Positions 11,573 through 22,938 of a stretch of 64,000 nucleotides of DNA are shown one piece after another (position 1 is the stretch's first letter; each line of letters starts with the position of its first letter). The stretch is from the NCBI GenBank assembly GCA_001662425.1, contig BDDC01000005.1, forward strand, positions 73,762-137,761, written 5' to 3'. The translations under genes and the position numbers were made by a program. The notes below the pieces were generated by a model. The model worked only from the letters and a program-made list of their open reading frames with translations. It searched no databases and had not been told where the DNA came from. This DNA comes from Chlamydomonas sphaeroides. Taxonomy: Eukaryota; Chlorophyta; Chlorophyceae; Chlamydomonadales; Chlamydomonadaceae.

Positions 11573-14500
11573 CTAGGTGGGGCTCCTCAGAGCGCAACAA
11601 TACGTCGTGATGTTGCCGGCACCACACCTGAGGCGCAAAGGGTCGCGGAACTCATCAATGGCATGTTCCGGATCGGTCTTGCTTGCAAGCAGGATTGGCA
11701 AGCCTAATGGCGCAAGCAAGTGGCCGAGGACATGTGTGCATGGCTGGCTGGGGGCGGCGGGGTGTCCGGGGGCAAGTCCGGGCACTGCTTCGCCGCGGGG
11801 ACAATGGCAACGCCAAGCAACATGGGCCACGCACGCGGGCGGCGGGCGGCGCAGAAGGCACACTCAAGCAAGCGCAGCGGGGTTCTTTTGTGGAACAAGA
11901 ATGCTATGCATGTATGGGGATGCACCTGACCCTCAGAAGGTAAGGGTTAGCGGGGTGGGCGAAATCGCGCAAAGGAAGTTCAGCAAGGGCGGGGCGCGAG
12001 GACCCAATCAGACCCCATCCACGACTCCCGCCGCAACGAGCCCCTCAGCAGACGCCCACCAGTAAAATGTGGCCGCGTTGGCGCATCGCACACAGCCGCG
12101 GGGGTTGGCGCTCGCAAACATGTTCATCAGCGTTCGGCCGTCGGCCGGCGTACTGTGGGGATACCGGTCGGTGTGTAAGATGACTCTCTGTACACAATAC
12201 TCTGTCATCTCGAGGAGCATTTGTGTCTTACACGGTGGGGCAGCAGCATCTAGCGACCGTGCCAGCGGTGCGCATATACGTAAGCCCCAGCCAGGGACGC
12301 ACGCGGGGCATGCCTAATCCCTCGCTGCATGCCCCAAGCAAGCTACATGAAGCGGTACCAGCCATGTGGCTCGCTCGCGCTCACCTGAACTTGAATGGGC
12401 ACCCGCGGGTGGCGGCGTTGTAGCACGAGTCCGATTGGGGCTGGCCGGCGCAGGTCTGTGGGCAGCGCGAGCGAGTGCGGCACCGTACCAAGATGCTGCC
12501 AGCCCTGAGATAAACATGGTCGATGGGCCGCGCTAGCTGCAGCAGCCCCGACTCGCGCGTGTGGCGTGGACCCGCGGTGAAGCGGGCAGCAGGTATCATA
12601 TATCGAGAGGCAGGGTTGCTGGCCTTGGAGCGTACGGTGGAACACAAGCGGCCCAATCAACGGCAGGCCGATCGATGCTTCCCTGGAACGGACGCGCGCC
12701 TACAGTGCTGGAGACACGCAGGATGCTCTTTCTATCTTTTCAGAGCCTATCTAACAAGCCTAGGAAGCAAGGGCCCGTCCCTCCCGCGGCGGGCAGCATG
12801 AGCCCACGCCGCCAGCCCCACACGTGCACGCAATCAATCCCCAGCCCGCCGAAGCCCTGCGTGCGCTGCTCACCGCGTAGGTGCCGCCAGTTCCACACAC
12901 ATCACGCGTGGAAGGCTGTGGCACGCACATTGGCTCTGGCAGCGTATCCTGCGGCGTCACCACGACGTATGGAGATAAGAGTACGGAAGACGGCATTGTG
13001 AACCCCAAGTGGCGCACGGCGGGCAGTTGGGTTGTCAGCGCGCACGGCCGCACATACGTTGTGCCGTAACGTATCGTGAGAGTCCGCTAGCTAGCTAGGC
13101 CCTATCAACGCACGTGGAAGTACGACAGTGCGCATGACAGGCAGCACTTGGCGCCACCGCTGCTGACCAGCGCGTAGCGGAGCTTGTTGCGGGTGACGTA
13201 GGCGGTCCGGTGTACGACGACGTATGTCGTGTCCTGCACGTGCGCACAGAGTGGTGCGAGTTGTGAGCATTCATGCATGCCTAGTGACAAGTGCAATACA
13301 TGAAGCTAGCTAACAAACGCGCGCAGCCGCGCATGCTGCAGCTGCGCACGTTGTAAAATGAAGAGTAGCCTTGGCTTGCGATGATGACAAGCGACGTGTT
13401 GCCAAAGCACTCCGCCATCATGCCACCAGCCTGTGGCTTGGGGCCGCAGCAGAGGGCGCGAGCACGTTCGTTCACGTGGCTGTTCTGCATACTGCACGCC
13501 AACCAAGGCACGGCACGGAACCCCGCCCCTACGCCTCCGTCCACGTGGGCTTAACCCTTAAAACTCTAAACCCTCGCTTAAAACCCTTGAAACCCTAAAC
13601 TCTCAACAAACAACGTATCTGCCACGACTCTCGCGTCATTAGCGGCTCGTGCGTATCTGCCAACCAGCGAGCGCGCGCCACCTGAACGCCGCCGGGCAAC
13701 GAATGCAACGTTACGAACAGCACGACCGGCCCGTACGCGCCTGCTCTCTGTCGCGCTGTGTCAGCGGTTTGAAGCTCGCTGTAGACAGGCAGATGGTGTC
13801 GTAAGCGCCCACACCCGGCTGCACAGGCGGGATGCTGGCCAGGCCGATGGCCACGTAGGAGCCCGTGTTGGCCAGGATGGGCGCTGGCGAGCCGTTGACG
13901 GTGGCGACGGGGTCGGCCAGGACCTTGGCTGTACGTAGATAGGCCGGGCCGGGGCGGACAGGTTGGGGGACAGAATCAAGTGGGGCGCGCAGGCACGCCA
14001 TACGTGCCCTCAATGCGTGCTCGGCAAGCCCCGCTTGCCCGAGATAGCTAGCTGCGTGCCCGAGACCCCTGCGGTTTGATCCCACACGCGCCGCTTGCGA
14101 TTGCGATTGATCGTCTACCTGTCTGGATGCGCAGCTCGCTGAGGCTCGCCGCCATGCTGCTGCCGCAGGAGGGCACCACGGCCTGCAGCAGAGACCTGCT
14201 CCTGCGCTGCCCGGAGCCAGCCCAGGCGGGGCGGACAAGCTGCATACACAGCTGGGGCCGGCTGGCCGCACTGTCCGGCATCTGTGCGCGGCAACCAGAG
14301 TGGGTGCGCGAGTGGGGCGTGGGGGAGCACGCAAGGAGGCGCTCATGGTGGGGTTCTCCACCGTCGCACCGCCGGTCAGAGCAGAAATAACGCAGCAGGT
14401 AGTGCGGGCACTATAGGTGGACTATGGCTGGAAACATGCCCGGCAGCAGCTGCTCCAACAACGAAACCCAGCCACCTGTGCAATGCTGAGCTGGGATGCG

Positions 14501-15123
14501 CCGACGCAGAAGCCGTTGATGGGGCATGCCAGGTTGGGGAAGACAGGCGGCCTGCTGGCGATAGGTGCGCCATCACGCGGCATGCGACATACGTGTGGGC
14601 AATCAAGGGCCGCTGTCTACGACAGGTACGGTAGCTAGGCCTTGATGCAGTACGGTAAGTACGTACAGCGAGCAGTGAGCACGACTACCGAGACACGAAA
14701 CATACGGGCCCCAGGCACTCACGGTGGGGCGCTGCGACGAGGGGGTGGTGGTCCAAGCCGTGGTGGGGGCGGGCTTGCCGGCCGCGGAGGGGGGCTGCGC
14801 CGCGGGGGCGGCGGTCTAAGGCGTGGTGGGGGCGGGCTGGCCGGCCGCGGAGGGGGGTTGCGCCGAGGAGGTGGTGTTCTGGGGAGAGGGGGCGGCGGGC
14901 TTGCCGGTCGCGGAGGGGGGCTGCGCCGAGGGGGCGGCGGTCTAAGGCGTGGTGGGGGCGGGCTGGCCGGCCGCGGAGGGGGGCTGCGCCGAGGGGGTGG
15001 TGATCTGGGGAAAGGGGGCGGCGGGCTGGCCGGCCGCGGCCCGGGGCTGCGCCGCGGGGATGGCAGTCGTGTCTCCGCCGTACCCAACTGGAGGCAGACT
15101 GTAGCGGCAAGGAGCAGGGACAT
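11573..15123 (-). CDS. Secreted protein: signal peptide, Pro-rich hinge, Cys-rich C-terminal module (paralogue 1)
   Basis: Exons on the minus strand: 15123-14723, 14551-14476, 14281-14119, 13928-13741 (end uncertain), 13430-13350, 13233-13114, 12915-12874, 12455-12385, 12152-12060, 11627-11573; about 429 residues. MSLLLAATVCLQLGTAE is a signal peptide and is followed by about 110 residues of RRSPPPRPASPPPP repeats. The C-terminal module carries PPVFPNLACPI, LLQAVVPSCGSSMAASLSEL, VATVNGSPAP, GGMMAECFGNTS, KLRYALVSSG, TCAGQPQSDSCYNAATRGCP, LMNMFASANPRGCVRC and WCGAGNITTYCCAL before the stop. The layout resembles pherophorins and other volvocine extracellular-matrix proteins, but the module does not clearly match the pherophorin domain I know, so family assignment is left open. 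The exon-4 donor is either a GC donor after CAG (13741, in frame) or a weak GT at 13813. Confidence 0.75.
13551..13602 (+). repeat. Degenerate telomere-like CCCTAAA repeat
   Basis: Several imperfect AACCCTTAAAA/CCCTAAA units in a row inside the intron between exons 4 and 5 of hinge-protein paralogue 1. The plant telomere unit is TTTAGGG and that of Chlamydomonas is TTTTAGGG. The copies are too degenerate and short to be a functional telomere. Confidence 0.5.
14723..15080 (-). repeat. Proline-rich hinge coding repeats of paralogue 1
   Basis: About nine degenerate repeats of roughly 13-14 codons (RRSPPPRPASPPPP type) within exon 1. The plus strand reads as Gly/Arg-rich (GRGGGLRRGGGG), which is only the antisense of this hinge. 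Confidence 0.8.
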
Positions 15124-16601
15124 GGCATGGCATACACGCGCAAGGGGCGCAACACCGCACTGGCCGCAGCGACACGCACGCACGGCGGCACATCAGCCGC
15201 AGCTGCTAACGAAACCGGATGGCCCGGCTCGCCCAAGCGCAAGGCCGTCGCGTACCTGCCGCCATCAGCATCAGCAGTGTTATGGTCAAGAACTTTGTCA
15301 TTATGTTTACAACGTAGTCGGCACTGCCATGCGTTTGTTACGTCGTCGTTCCGGAACTGTTGTCGCCCTGCCAGGCCAGCCGCCCTAGCATTGGAACTTA
15401 TTGGTGAAGCATATGACAGTAAAATTTTCCTGAGGTATCTTAATAGCCTTGGTTGATTGCTTCGATTGTAGGCGTAACATGCAAATGTAGTGCGACTGTT
15501 TAAGGCCTACAGCCAAGACGCTTCTTGCGACGGCCACGCGGCAGCGAGCTTGTCTCGCCGTTACAAGGTACCATACCCGGCACGCACGCTGCACTCCCCC
15601 GTACTTTCCCCACATCAATACCCGCTCCGCCTCGCCGGTAGCAGGTGCCGTGACAAGCGCCAGCCGGACGTACGTGCGTGCTGCTGACTATCAAATCTTT
15701 GTGGCCTCTACATGTCCCTCTCGCGCCTACCTCCCATCCCGCGCCTCCTTTGCTCTCTATCTGCCCAAAACGACCTCTTACATACCATGCCTCCAGCCTA
15801 TGCCGCGCCCCATGTCCCAAAGCAGGGTCGTCTATGACGCACAGCAGGTGGTACTGGGACAACCTTGTGTATCATGCCAGTGCACGCGCTCAAAACAAGG
15901 CAAGCACGCAGCTGTATGTGCCAGTAGTGCCAGCAGCAGCCGCTGCTGCTGCTGCTGTCCCGGCTGCTGCCTGCTCACTTGCAGCCTCGTTCGTTAGCGG
16001 GCCGCACTTTGCTGTTATTACATACTTACGGCCACCCTCTCTCTCCCTCCCTCTCAGGCTTGCGTGCGTGGTGCCGCGCCAAGCAAGCACAGCATGGCAA
16101 TTAATGCCGCGCCACGCAACGCATGTATGTACGGCGGCACCACTTCCGCCGCCGCAAGCTCCTGTCATACGCATGCCTGTCGCCATTCGGAAGCAACACA
16201 ACCAACCCCGCAACACGCACGCAGTCACTAGCAAGAGACACAAATGCAACGTTAGATCCGTCCAGGCACTAACATTTTCATTCATTTGTGGAGGAACGGC
16301 ACGCGCACACGTGGCGGTCATGCGGCGCATGCATGGCGCGCGCCCCACACTGCTCAGCTTGTATGTACGTGCTACCAGCATGCAGCAGCACCTGACCACG
16401 GCAGCAGCGGCAAACGAACGAAGCTGGCCCTGCCTGCCTCATACATCATGCACGACGGCCGCCTGTCACACCTCTATCTACCTTGCTTGCTCATCATCAA
16501 TAATGGAATGAAGTTTGCCTCACTATACCTACCTACGACCTGATTGTTCCGGAAGGAAACCAAACCGCGCCCTGCTCGCGAGTTGCCCTGCTGCTGCGTG
16601 C
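15124..16601. other. Intergenic region between the two hinge-protein paralogues
   Basis: No supported gene in about 1.5 kb. It should contain the promoter of paralogue 1 (start at 15123) and the 3' UTR of paralogue 2 (stop at 16602). A CAG-type run (cagcagcagccgctgctgctgctgctg) near 15930-15960 is the only simple feature. Confidence 0.45.
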
Positions 16602-19600
16602 CTAGCGCAGTAGTGGCCAGTACGCCTGCCGCACCGTGCCGTTGATGACCAGCGCGCAGCAGTAGGTCTGGATGCGTCCGGCGCCGCACCTGCAAGTGAG
16701 CAGCAGGTCGGGGATCAGCAGGCAGGCGTGCGTCACATCGGGGCGGGCAACGCAGCTGAGGCAGCAAGCTGGCAGCAGCACTGCAGCAAGTAGGGGTACG
16801 TGCGTGTATGCATGCTGGCTGGCATGTGATGGCCCGCGATGAGCCAGGCGCGGTGCCAGCAGATGAGGCTCGCTCGGCGCCAGCATGCATGCAGATGGTA
16901 TGACATTATTATTGGGCTAAGTGGGCCGCCAAGCAAGTACGTATATATATGTAGGGGTGCGTGCGTGCAACAGCCTCCGAGGCAGGAAGATGTTTCCCTG
17001 CTTCCGGTGGATATCGGAGGTATGTAGGCTCACCAGAAGAAGTTGGCGGGCAGGGCACACGCCGTGCAGCCCCGAGGGTTGGCCTTGGCAAAGGTATTCA
17101 TCAGCGCCTGGCCCTGAGCCGGCGTCCTGTGTGCGTACGCACGTGTATTGCCAAGGCGGGAGGATGCAACATGGGCGATCCAGGGAGCGAGCACAATAAT
17201 AATTATACACGCGGGACGCACATACGCAAGCAACCGCGCGCCAGCCAGCCAGCAGCCATCTCGCTGCGCCAAACGGGACGCCGGCTGCGCCCCGCGAGCG
17301 ATCTATCAATCTCACTTGTACTGAAACGGGCACCCGCGGGTGGCGGCGTTGAAGCACGAGTCCGACTGGATCTGGCCGGCGCAGGTCTGCATGGCGCGAG
17401 CGTGGGTGCAGGTGTACGGGGAGGGAGGGCACGGAGTGTTTGGCTGCGCGGCGGATTCCGTATTGCTGGCATACTATATATGCATGCCACGGTCGGTGCT
17501 GTCTTTCTCTCCTCGACCCCTGGCGGCAGCAGCTTGCGTTATTGTCCTTGCGCGTGCAGGCGCACCGTGTAGATGCCGCCGGGCGCCTTGACGCCAGACG
17601 CCGTGTCCTGCGCGCAGCACACAACATAAGTAACACGCACGAGCGAGCGAGCGCAGCCAGCTATGGACAAAGCGGGGCGACATCGCAGCCGCTATAATGG
17701 CCGTCGTCTGCACATCCGCGCGTCCGCGTGCCTATAACCCATCAATCGCCCATCCACAAAATCAGGACTGCATGCGCCCAGCAGCTAAGGCTTGACTCTA
17801 CAGCACCTAGCAAGTGTACAAGTCCTACATAAACACTAGCTATGTATGGAATCAACGCATGGTAACAATTAAAAATGACAAGTAAGCTTGCTCACGTGAT
17901 AGTACGGCACGCTGCAGGACGAGCAGCACCTGGTGTTGTCGTCGCCGCTGCTGACCAGCGTATAGCGCAGCTCGTTGAGTGTGACGTAGTTTATCTGAGG
18001 TGGTGGATGCGCAGCCAGTAACAGCCAGAGGCCGAGCAGGCAGGCACAGCAGAGGCACGGCACGCATAACATGCTGAGTTATTTGTCAACACACGCATAC
18101 ATGCGCGTGCCTTCCACATACACCCACGCACATCCCAGGCAACAAACGCCGTGCTGCTAGGTACTATTCCATTCCCCGCAGAAAGTACGCAGCGCCGTCG
18201 TGCTCTCCACGCTTGGTGTGATAATTGCGCACCAGAGGCGTTCGGCCGGGTGTGGAAGACGTGACTTCATATGTTGAGATCAGGGCAAGCGAAGAGTTTC
18301 CAAAGCACTTGGCCATCATGCCACCGATCTGTTGGACACATGGGTGGCAGAGCAATGCCGGCAGCGGTCGTCATCATGTGGCTGGGGAGATAGGTAGCCG
18401 AACAGTGTCAGCCCCAGCAAGCAAGCTAGCTACGCAAGCTGAGATGCCGAGACGCGGCGCTAGCTAGCTAGCAGCGGCGTCATTATTGCCTTGTATTGCC
18501 ATCGCGCAATCTAGGTGCGTCACTTTAATTGCCGCCTATGTTGCTTGGCTTACTGTCCCACACGCAAGCGGGGCCTGGCCCCTGCGCCTGGCGGGGGCGA
18601 GGCGCCTGGCTGGCACCCCCGACATCCCCGCAGCGCAGCGCGTACATATATACATACGTACAGTGCGCCCTCGGCGCGCTTCTCTTCCATCCGCTCCGGC
18701 CGCCCTGCCTCCCCCGTCGCTGCAGCACCCTGTGCCCGCGCCCTTGGAGGGGGCCTGAGGCCGCATGGGTAGTGCGAGTCGTGNNNNNNNNNNNNNNNNN
18801 NNNNNNNNNNNNNNNNNNNNNNNNNNNNNNNNNNNNNNNNNNNNNNNNNNNNNNNNNNNNNNNNNNNNNNNNNNNNNNNNNNNNNNNNNNNNNNNNNNNN
18901 NNNNNNNNNNNNNNNNNNNNNNNNNNNNNNNNNNNNNNNNNNNNNNNNNNNNNNNNNNNNNNNNNNNNNNNNNNNNNNNNNNNNNNNNNNNNNNNNNNNN
19001 NNNNNNNNNNNNNNNNNNNNNNNNNNNNNNNNNNNNNNNNNNNNNNNNNNNNNNNNNNNNNNNNNNNNNNNNNNNNNNNNNNNNNNNNNNNNNNNNNNNN
19101 NNNNNNNNNNNNNNNNNNNNNNNNNNNNNNNNNNNNNNNNNNNNNNNNNNNNNNNNNNNNNNNNNNNNNNNNNNNNNNNNNNNNNNNNNNNNNNNNNNNN
19201 NNNNNNNNNNNNNNNNNNNNNNNNNNNNNNNNNNNNNNNNNNNNNNNNNNNNNNNNNNNNNNNNNNNNNNNNNNNNNNNNNNNNNNNNNNNNNNNNNNNN
19301 NNNNNNNNNNNNNNNNNNNNNNNNNNNNNNNNNNNNNNNNNNNNNNNNNNNNNNNNNNNNNNNNNNNNNNNNNNNNNNNNNNNNNNNNNNNNNNNNNNNN
19401 NNNNNNNNNNNNNNNNNNNNNNNNNNNNNNNNNNNNNNNNNNNNNNNNNNNNNNNNNNNNNNNNNNNNNNNNNNNNNNNNNNNNNNNNNNNNNNNNNNNN
19501 NNNNNNNNNNNNNNNNNNNNNNNNNNNNNNNNNNNNNNNNNNNNNNNNNNNNNNNNNNNNNNNNNNNNNNNNNNNNNNNNNNNNNNNNNNNNNNNNNNNN

Positions 19601-21660
19601 NNNNNNNNNNNNNNNNNNNNNNNNNNNNNNNNNNNNNNNNNNNNNNNNNNNNNNNNNNNNNNNNNNNNNNNNNNNNNNNNNNNNNNNNNNNNNNNNNNNN
19701 NNNNNNNNNNNNNNNNNNNNNGATATTGTCTGTGGGCGGACGAATGCGGCGGTAAGCAATCAAGGTGATGACAACACGTACCAGCCAGAAGCCAGAGGTG
19801 GAGCGGAGGGGAAGGGGTCGGGTGTCGTTGCGGCCCCCACGTACGAGCCTGCTCGGCAAGCCCTGCTCATAAGCAGGGCCTGATGCTTAGGCATCGCAAG
19901 CATGGCCGGTTGGACGCCGCGCTTGATAACGTGTCAAGCGAGCAACATGCTGCCCGTCGCCTGCTGCTCCCTGGCTAGCTACGATAGATGGCGGAGGCGG
20001 CACCTGCGCCGCTGTGCGATTGTTCACCTGTCTGGATGCGCAGCTCGCTGAGGCCCGCCGCCATGCTGCTGCCGCAGGAGGGCACCACGGCCTGCAGCAG
20101 ATACCTGCTCCTGCGCTGCTGCCCTGATGCTCCGTCAAGACTGGGGCCAAATAGCCACATGCACAGCTCGGGCTGCCTGTCCGTTGCGTCTGGCATCTGC
20201 GCGGTCGCACGACCGCACACACATGTCGTTGAATGCGGCTAGCTACCGAGGACATGACAACGAACAACAAATAAACAAACGAACGAGCAAGCGAACCCCA
20301 GAAGGCGGACACCAACGGGTTGCCCTTGTATGTTTGCTGTGTGCGCGACTGTATGTGGGCATGAGGTTCCTTCCATGTAGCTCGCATCATATCAGCTTGC
20401 TTGGGCTTCGCAGCGCAGCAACAGCAGGCAGGGCCGGCGACGTGCGTGCGTGCATTGCCGCCTGAATGAAGCTGCGGCCGCCCGTACGGCTGACATGATC
20501 GATCCCGGCACGATGTACTAGCTATAGCTAGCTAGATGCATGTTGCACGCATGCATGCAACGCAGCACGTGCATGTCAGACAAACGACCCATCCCACCTG
20601 TGCAATCACGAGCTGCAGGGCGCCAGAGCAGAGGTCGTCAATGGGGCATGCCAGGTAGGGGAAGGCAGGCGGCCTGCTCAACGCGTAGATTGGCAGGCAC
20701 GCACGTACGTGGGTGGGCGGGTGCGTGTGGGGAGTACATGCACGCATAGCTCTGGATGAAGGACAAGAAGCTGGCATGTGCGCGCGCGGGACCAAGCAAA
20801 CAGGACACCGGGCGGGCAGGAGATCCTGTGTAACCTGACGGGGCCATCTAATCCGCGCATCATGCATGGTGCACGCAACAATGGCGCTGCAACAGGCCTC
20901 AGCACATAGCACAGGTAGGGCTTGCGACATGTGCATTTATAGCGGAGGGACTAGCAACCTGTGCGCGCGGCCCCAGCGACTCACGGCGGTCTAGAAGGGC
21001 TGGGCTGCGGCGGGGGCGGTCTAGGGCGTGGAGGTGGCGGGCTGGCACGCCGAGGCGGAGGACTGCGACGCGGAGGAGGAGGCCTGACGCGTGGTGGTGG
21101 CGAGCTGGCAGGCCGCGGCGGAGGGCTGCGACGCGGAGGAGGAGGCCTGACGCGTGGAGGTGGCGAGCTGGCAGGCCGAGGCGGAGGACTGCGACGCGGA
21201 GGAGGAGGCCTGACGCGTGGTGGCGGCGGGCTGGCAGGCCGAGGCGGAGGACTGCGACGCGGAGGAGGAGGCCTGACGCGTGGAGGTGGCGAGCTAGCAG
21301 GCCGCGGCGGAGGACTGCGACGCGGAGGAGGAGGCCTGACGCGTGGTGGCGGCGGCGGGCTGGCAGGCCGCGGCGGAGGACTGCGACGCGGAGGAGGAGG
21401 CCTGACGCGTGGTGGCGGCGGGCTGGCAGGCCGAGGAGGAGGACTGCGACGCGGAGGAGGAGGCCTGACGCGTGGAGGTGGCGAGCTGGCAGGCCGCGGC
21501 GGAGGACTGCGACGCGGAGGAGGAGGCCTGACGCGTGGTGGCGGCGGCGGGCTGGCAGGCCGAGGCGGGGGGCTGTTACACGGGAGCGGCAGGCTAGGCT
21601 GGCAAACGCCGACCTCGACGCATGCTGTGGCAACAGAGCAGCGATAACAGGGACTGTGAG
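16602..21660 (-). CDS. Secreted Pro-rich hinge/Cys-rich module protein (paralogue 2), interrupted by an assembly gap
   Basis: Recognisable minus-strand exons: hinge exon (about 21650 to 20985), 20673-20598, 20196-20028, [gap], 18328-18233, 17994-17896, 17607-17566, 17386-17316, 17126-17034, 16689-16602. Motifs match paralogue 1: PPAFPYLACPI, LLQAVVPSCGSSMAAGLSEL, GGMMAKCFGNSS, LRYTLVSSGDD, TCAGQIQSDSCFNAATRGCP, ALMNTFAKANPRGCTAC, WCGAGRIQTYCCAL. Four exons have exactly the same length as in paralogue 1 (76, 42, 71 and 93 bases), and phases agree. The exon equivalent to VATVNGSPAP is missing, presumably in the gap 18784-19721. No in-frame ATG with a good signal peptide precedes the hinge; the start is probably in an upstream exon near 21.7-21.9 kb. 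Secretion is inferred from the paralogue. Confidence 0.7.
18784..19721. other. Assembly gap (938 N) inside paralogue 2
   Basis: Run of N. By comparison with paralogue 1 it should hold the exon equivalent to 13928-13741 plus intron sequence. Apparent long open frames across the gap are artefacts of N. Confidence 0.95.
20985..21600 (-). repeat. Proline-rich hinge coding repeats of paralogue 2
   Basis: Ten or so near-identical units of about 60 bases (RRSPPPRPASPPPPRVRPPPP type in translation) in one exon ending at a GTGAGT donor at 20984. The units are much more homogeneous than in paralogue 1, indicating recent expansion or gene conversion. The plus strand shows the Gly/Arg-rich antisense reading. 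Confidence 0.85.
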
Positions 21661-22387
21661 GGCTTGCAGGTTGCTGGCGACGTCTGCCGACGCAGAGCCA
21701 CGGATGGACTTCCCAATCAACATCGTGCTCGGCAGAGCGCAGGCTGCTGTACATTACCTGTCGCTATGAGCAGCGCTATCGCCAGTCGATGCTTTGACAT
21801 TGCAGCGCTGCTTTTCTGGGGACGCAGGCCTGGGTACAAACGGAAGATGCGCCGGAATGTGTAATTCGAGAGCACCCACTTCATAATGCAGCGCAATCAT
21901 CGTCGATTGGAAGGCACATGTTACGGGTTGATAAAGCGACAAAGAGGGGCAGGTCTCGGGTGTAAGTTCCGAAGCGTTACGCAGAGCTGCGCAGAGGCAC
22001 GCTCGATATGACGTATGTCGTTGTGCAGGTTATGCACCTGAACGCGCTAAAATGTGGAATGTCGCGTTAGTACGTCCCCATGCCCGGCGGCACGATACCC
22101 CGGCGATGCCCCTCGGTTGCCCAACCGAAGTCGCTGGTCCACGCCTTCAGGCCCCCTGCTCCTCACTCGTAATCAGGATCGAAGGTTTGTAAGCGATCAT
22201 CCTTGACCGGCGCCACACGTACTATGAAACCCGGTGAAGTTTTTTGCAAGACCATAACAGTAACAATGTCCTGCCCCTCTTGGTCACTGGTGCTATTTGT
22301 CCTGCCGTAGCGCTACTAGCGCCCAGCCCGCTTCTACCGTTTGCTTGCTTGTCCGCTGCGGTCGCCATGTACATGATGCGTAAACTA

Positions 22388-22427
22388 CCGGTATGCACGA
22401 GCCGATTCCGGTATGCACGAGCCGATT
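22388..22427 (+). repeat. 20-bp direct repeat, two copies
   Basis: CCGGTATGCACGAGCCGATT occurs twice head to tail (22388-22407, 22408-22427), followed by a GC-only stretch with a second short duplicated unit. Confidence 0.85.
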
Positions 22428-22666
22428 ACGCCGCGGGCCGCGCCGCGCGGGTGGCGCGGGCGCCGCGCGGGTGGCGCGCCCCGTGGGGCCACCCCTTGCT
22501 TGGACTGACTTGCTGTGTTGCTAATTGCCACATCTGCTTGGGCGGCCAGCAGGTGCGATGGCCCGTGCGGCTGACTGTGGCAAAGCAGCGGATCCCAGCA
22601 TGGCCCGCCGCTGCGTTGGCAAGGGGTCGCGAGCACCGCACACGGCTCCAGCCACGGACAACTGAC

Positions 22667-22671
22667 TTACA
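22667..22671 (-). terminator. Putative polyadenylation signal TGTAA for the glutaredoxin gene
   Basis: TGTAA on the minus strand, about 270 bases after the stop codon at 22939. Confidence 0.45.
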
Positions 22672-22938
22672 CCGGAGTGAAAAATATTTGCTTAAGACCG
22701 CCCGGTCAGCCCCGCTGCCAGCGCCACCCGCGCGTCCCCGCCGTTATGCCATCTCCAAGGGCATGCTGGCCCTCCGCATCCAGCCGGACCGCACGCTTCC
22801 GCCCCGCCTCGCACCCACCTCACCCCACACGACCCCTCCTCGCCGCAGCTCACACCCCTTGCTCCAGAGCCGGCCCTCGGCCGCCAGCCACCGACAATCC
22901 CGCTCCCCCTCCACGCCTTCCTCCCTCCCTGCCGGCCC

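Larger units (their letters stand above)
21755..22938. other. Intergenic region
   Basis: No supported gene. It holds the presumed 5' region of paralogue 2 and the 3' UTR of the glutaredoxin gene. Long plus-strand open frames crossing 22244-23515 lie opposite glutaredoxin exon and intron sequence. Confidence 0.45.

Noticed and set aside
14642..15388. Gly/Arg-rich plus-strand frames (also at 20961-21647 and 1391-2105)
   Set aside because: They are the antisense of the Pro-rich hinge repeats; the minus strand has the signal peptide, donors and downstream exons.
18525..19883. Several open frames of 370-440 codons across the first gap, both strands
   Set aside because: They exist only because N positions cannot contain stop codons.
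11573..21660. Direct naming of the hinge proteins as pherophorins
   Set aside because: The architecture is similar, but the C-terminal module does not show the pherophorin domain pattern I know, so the name is not supported.
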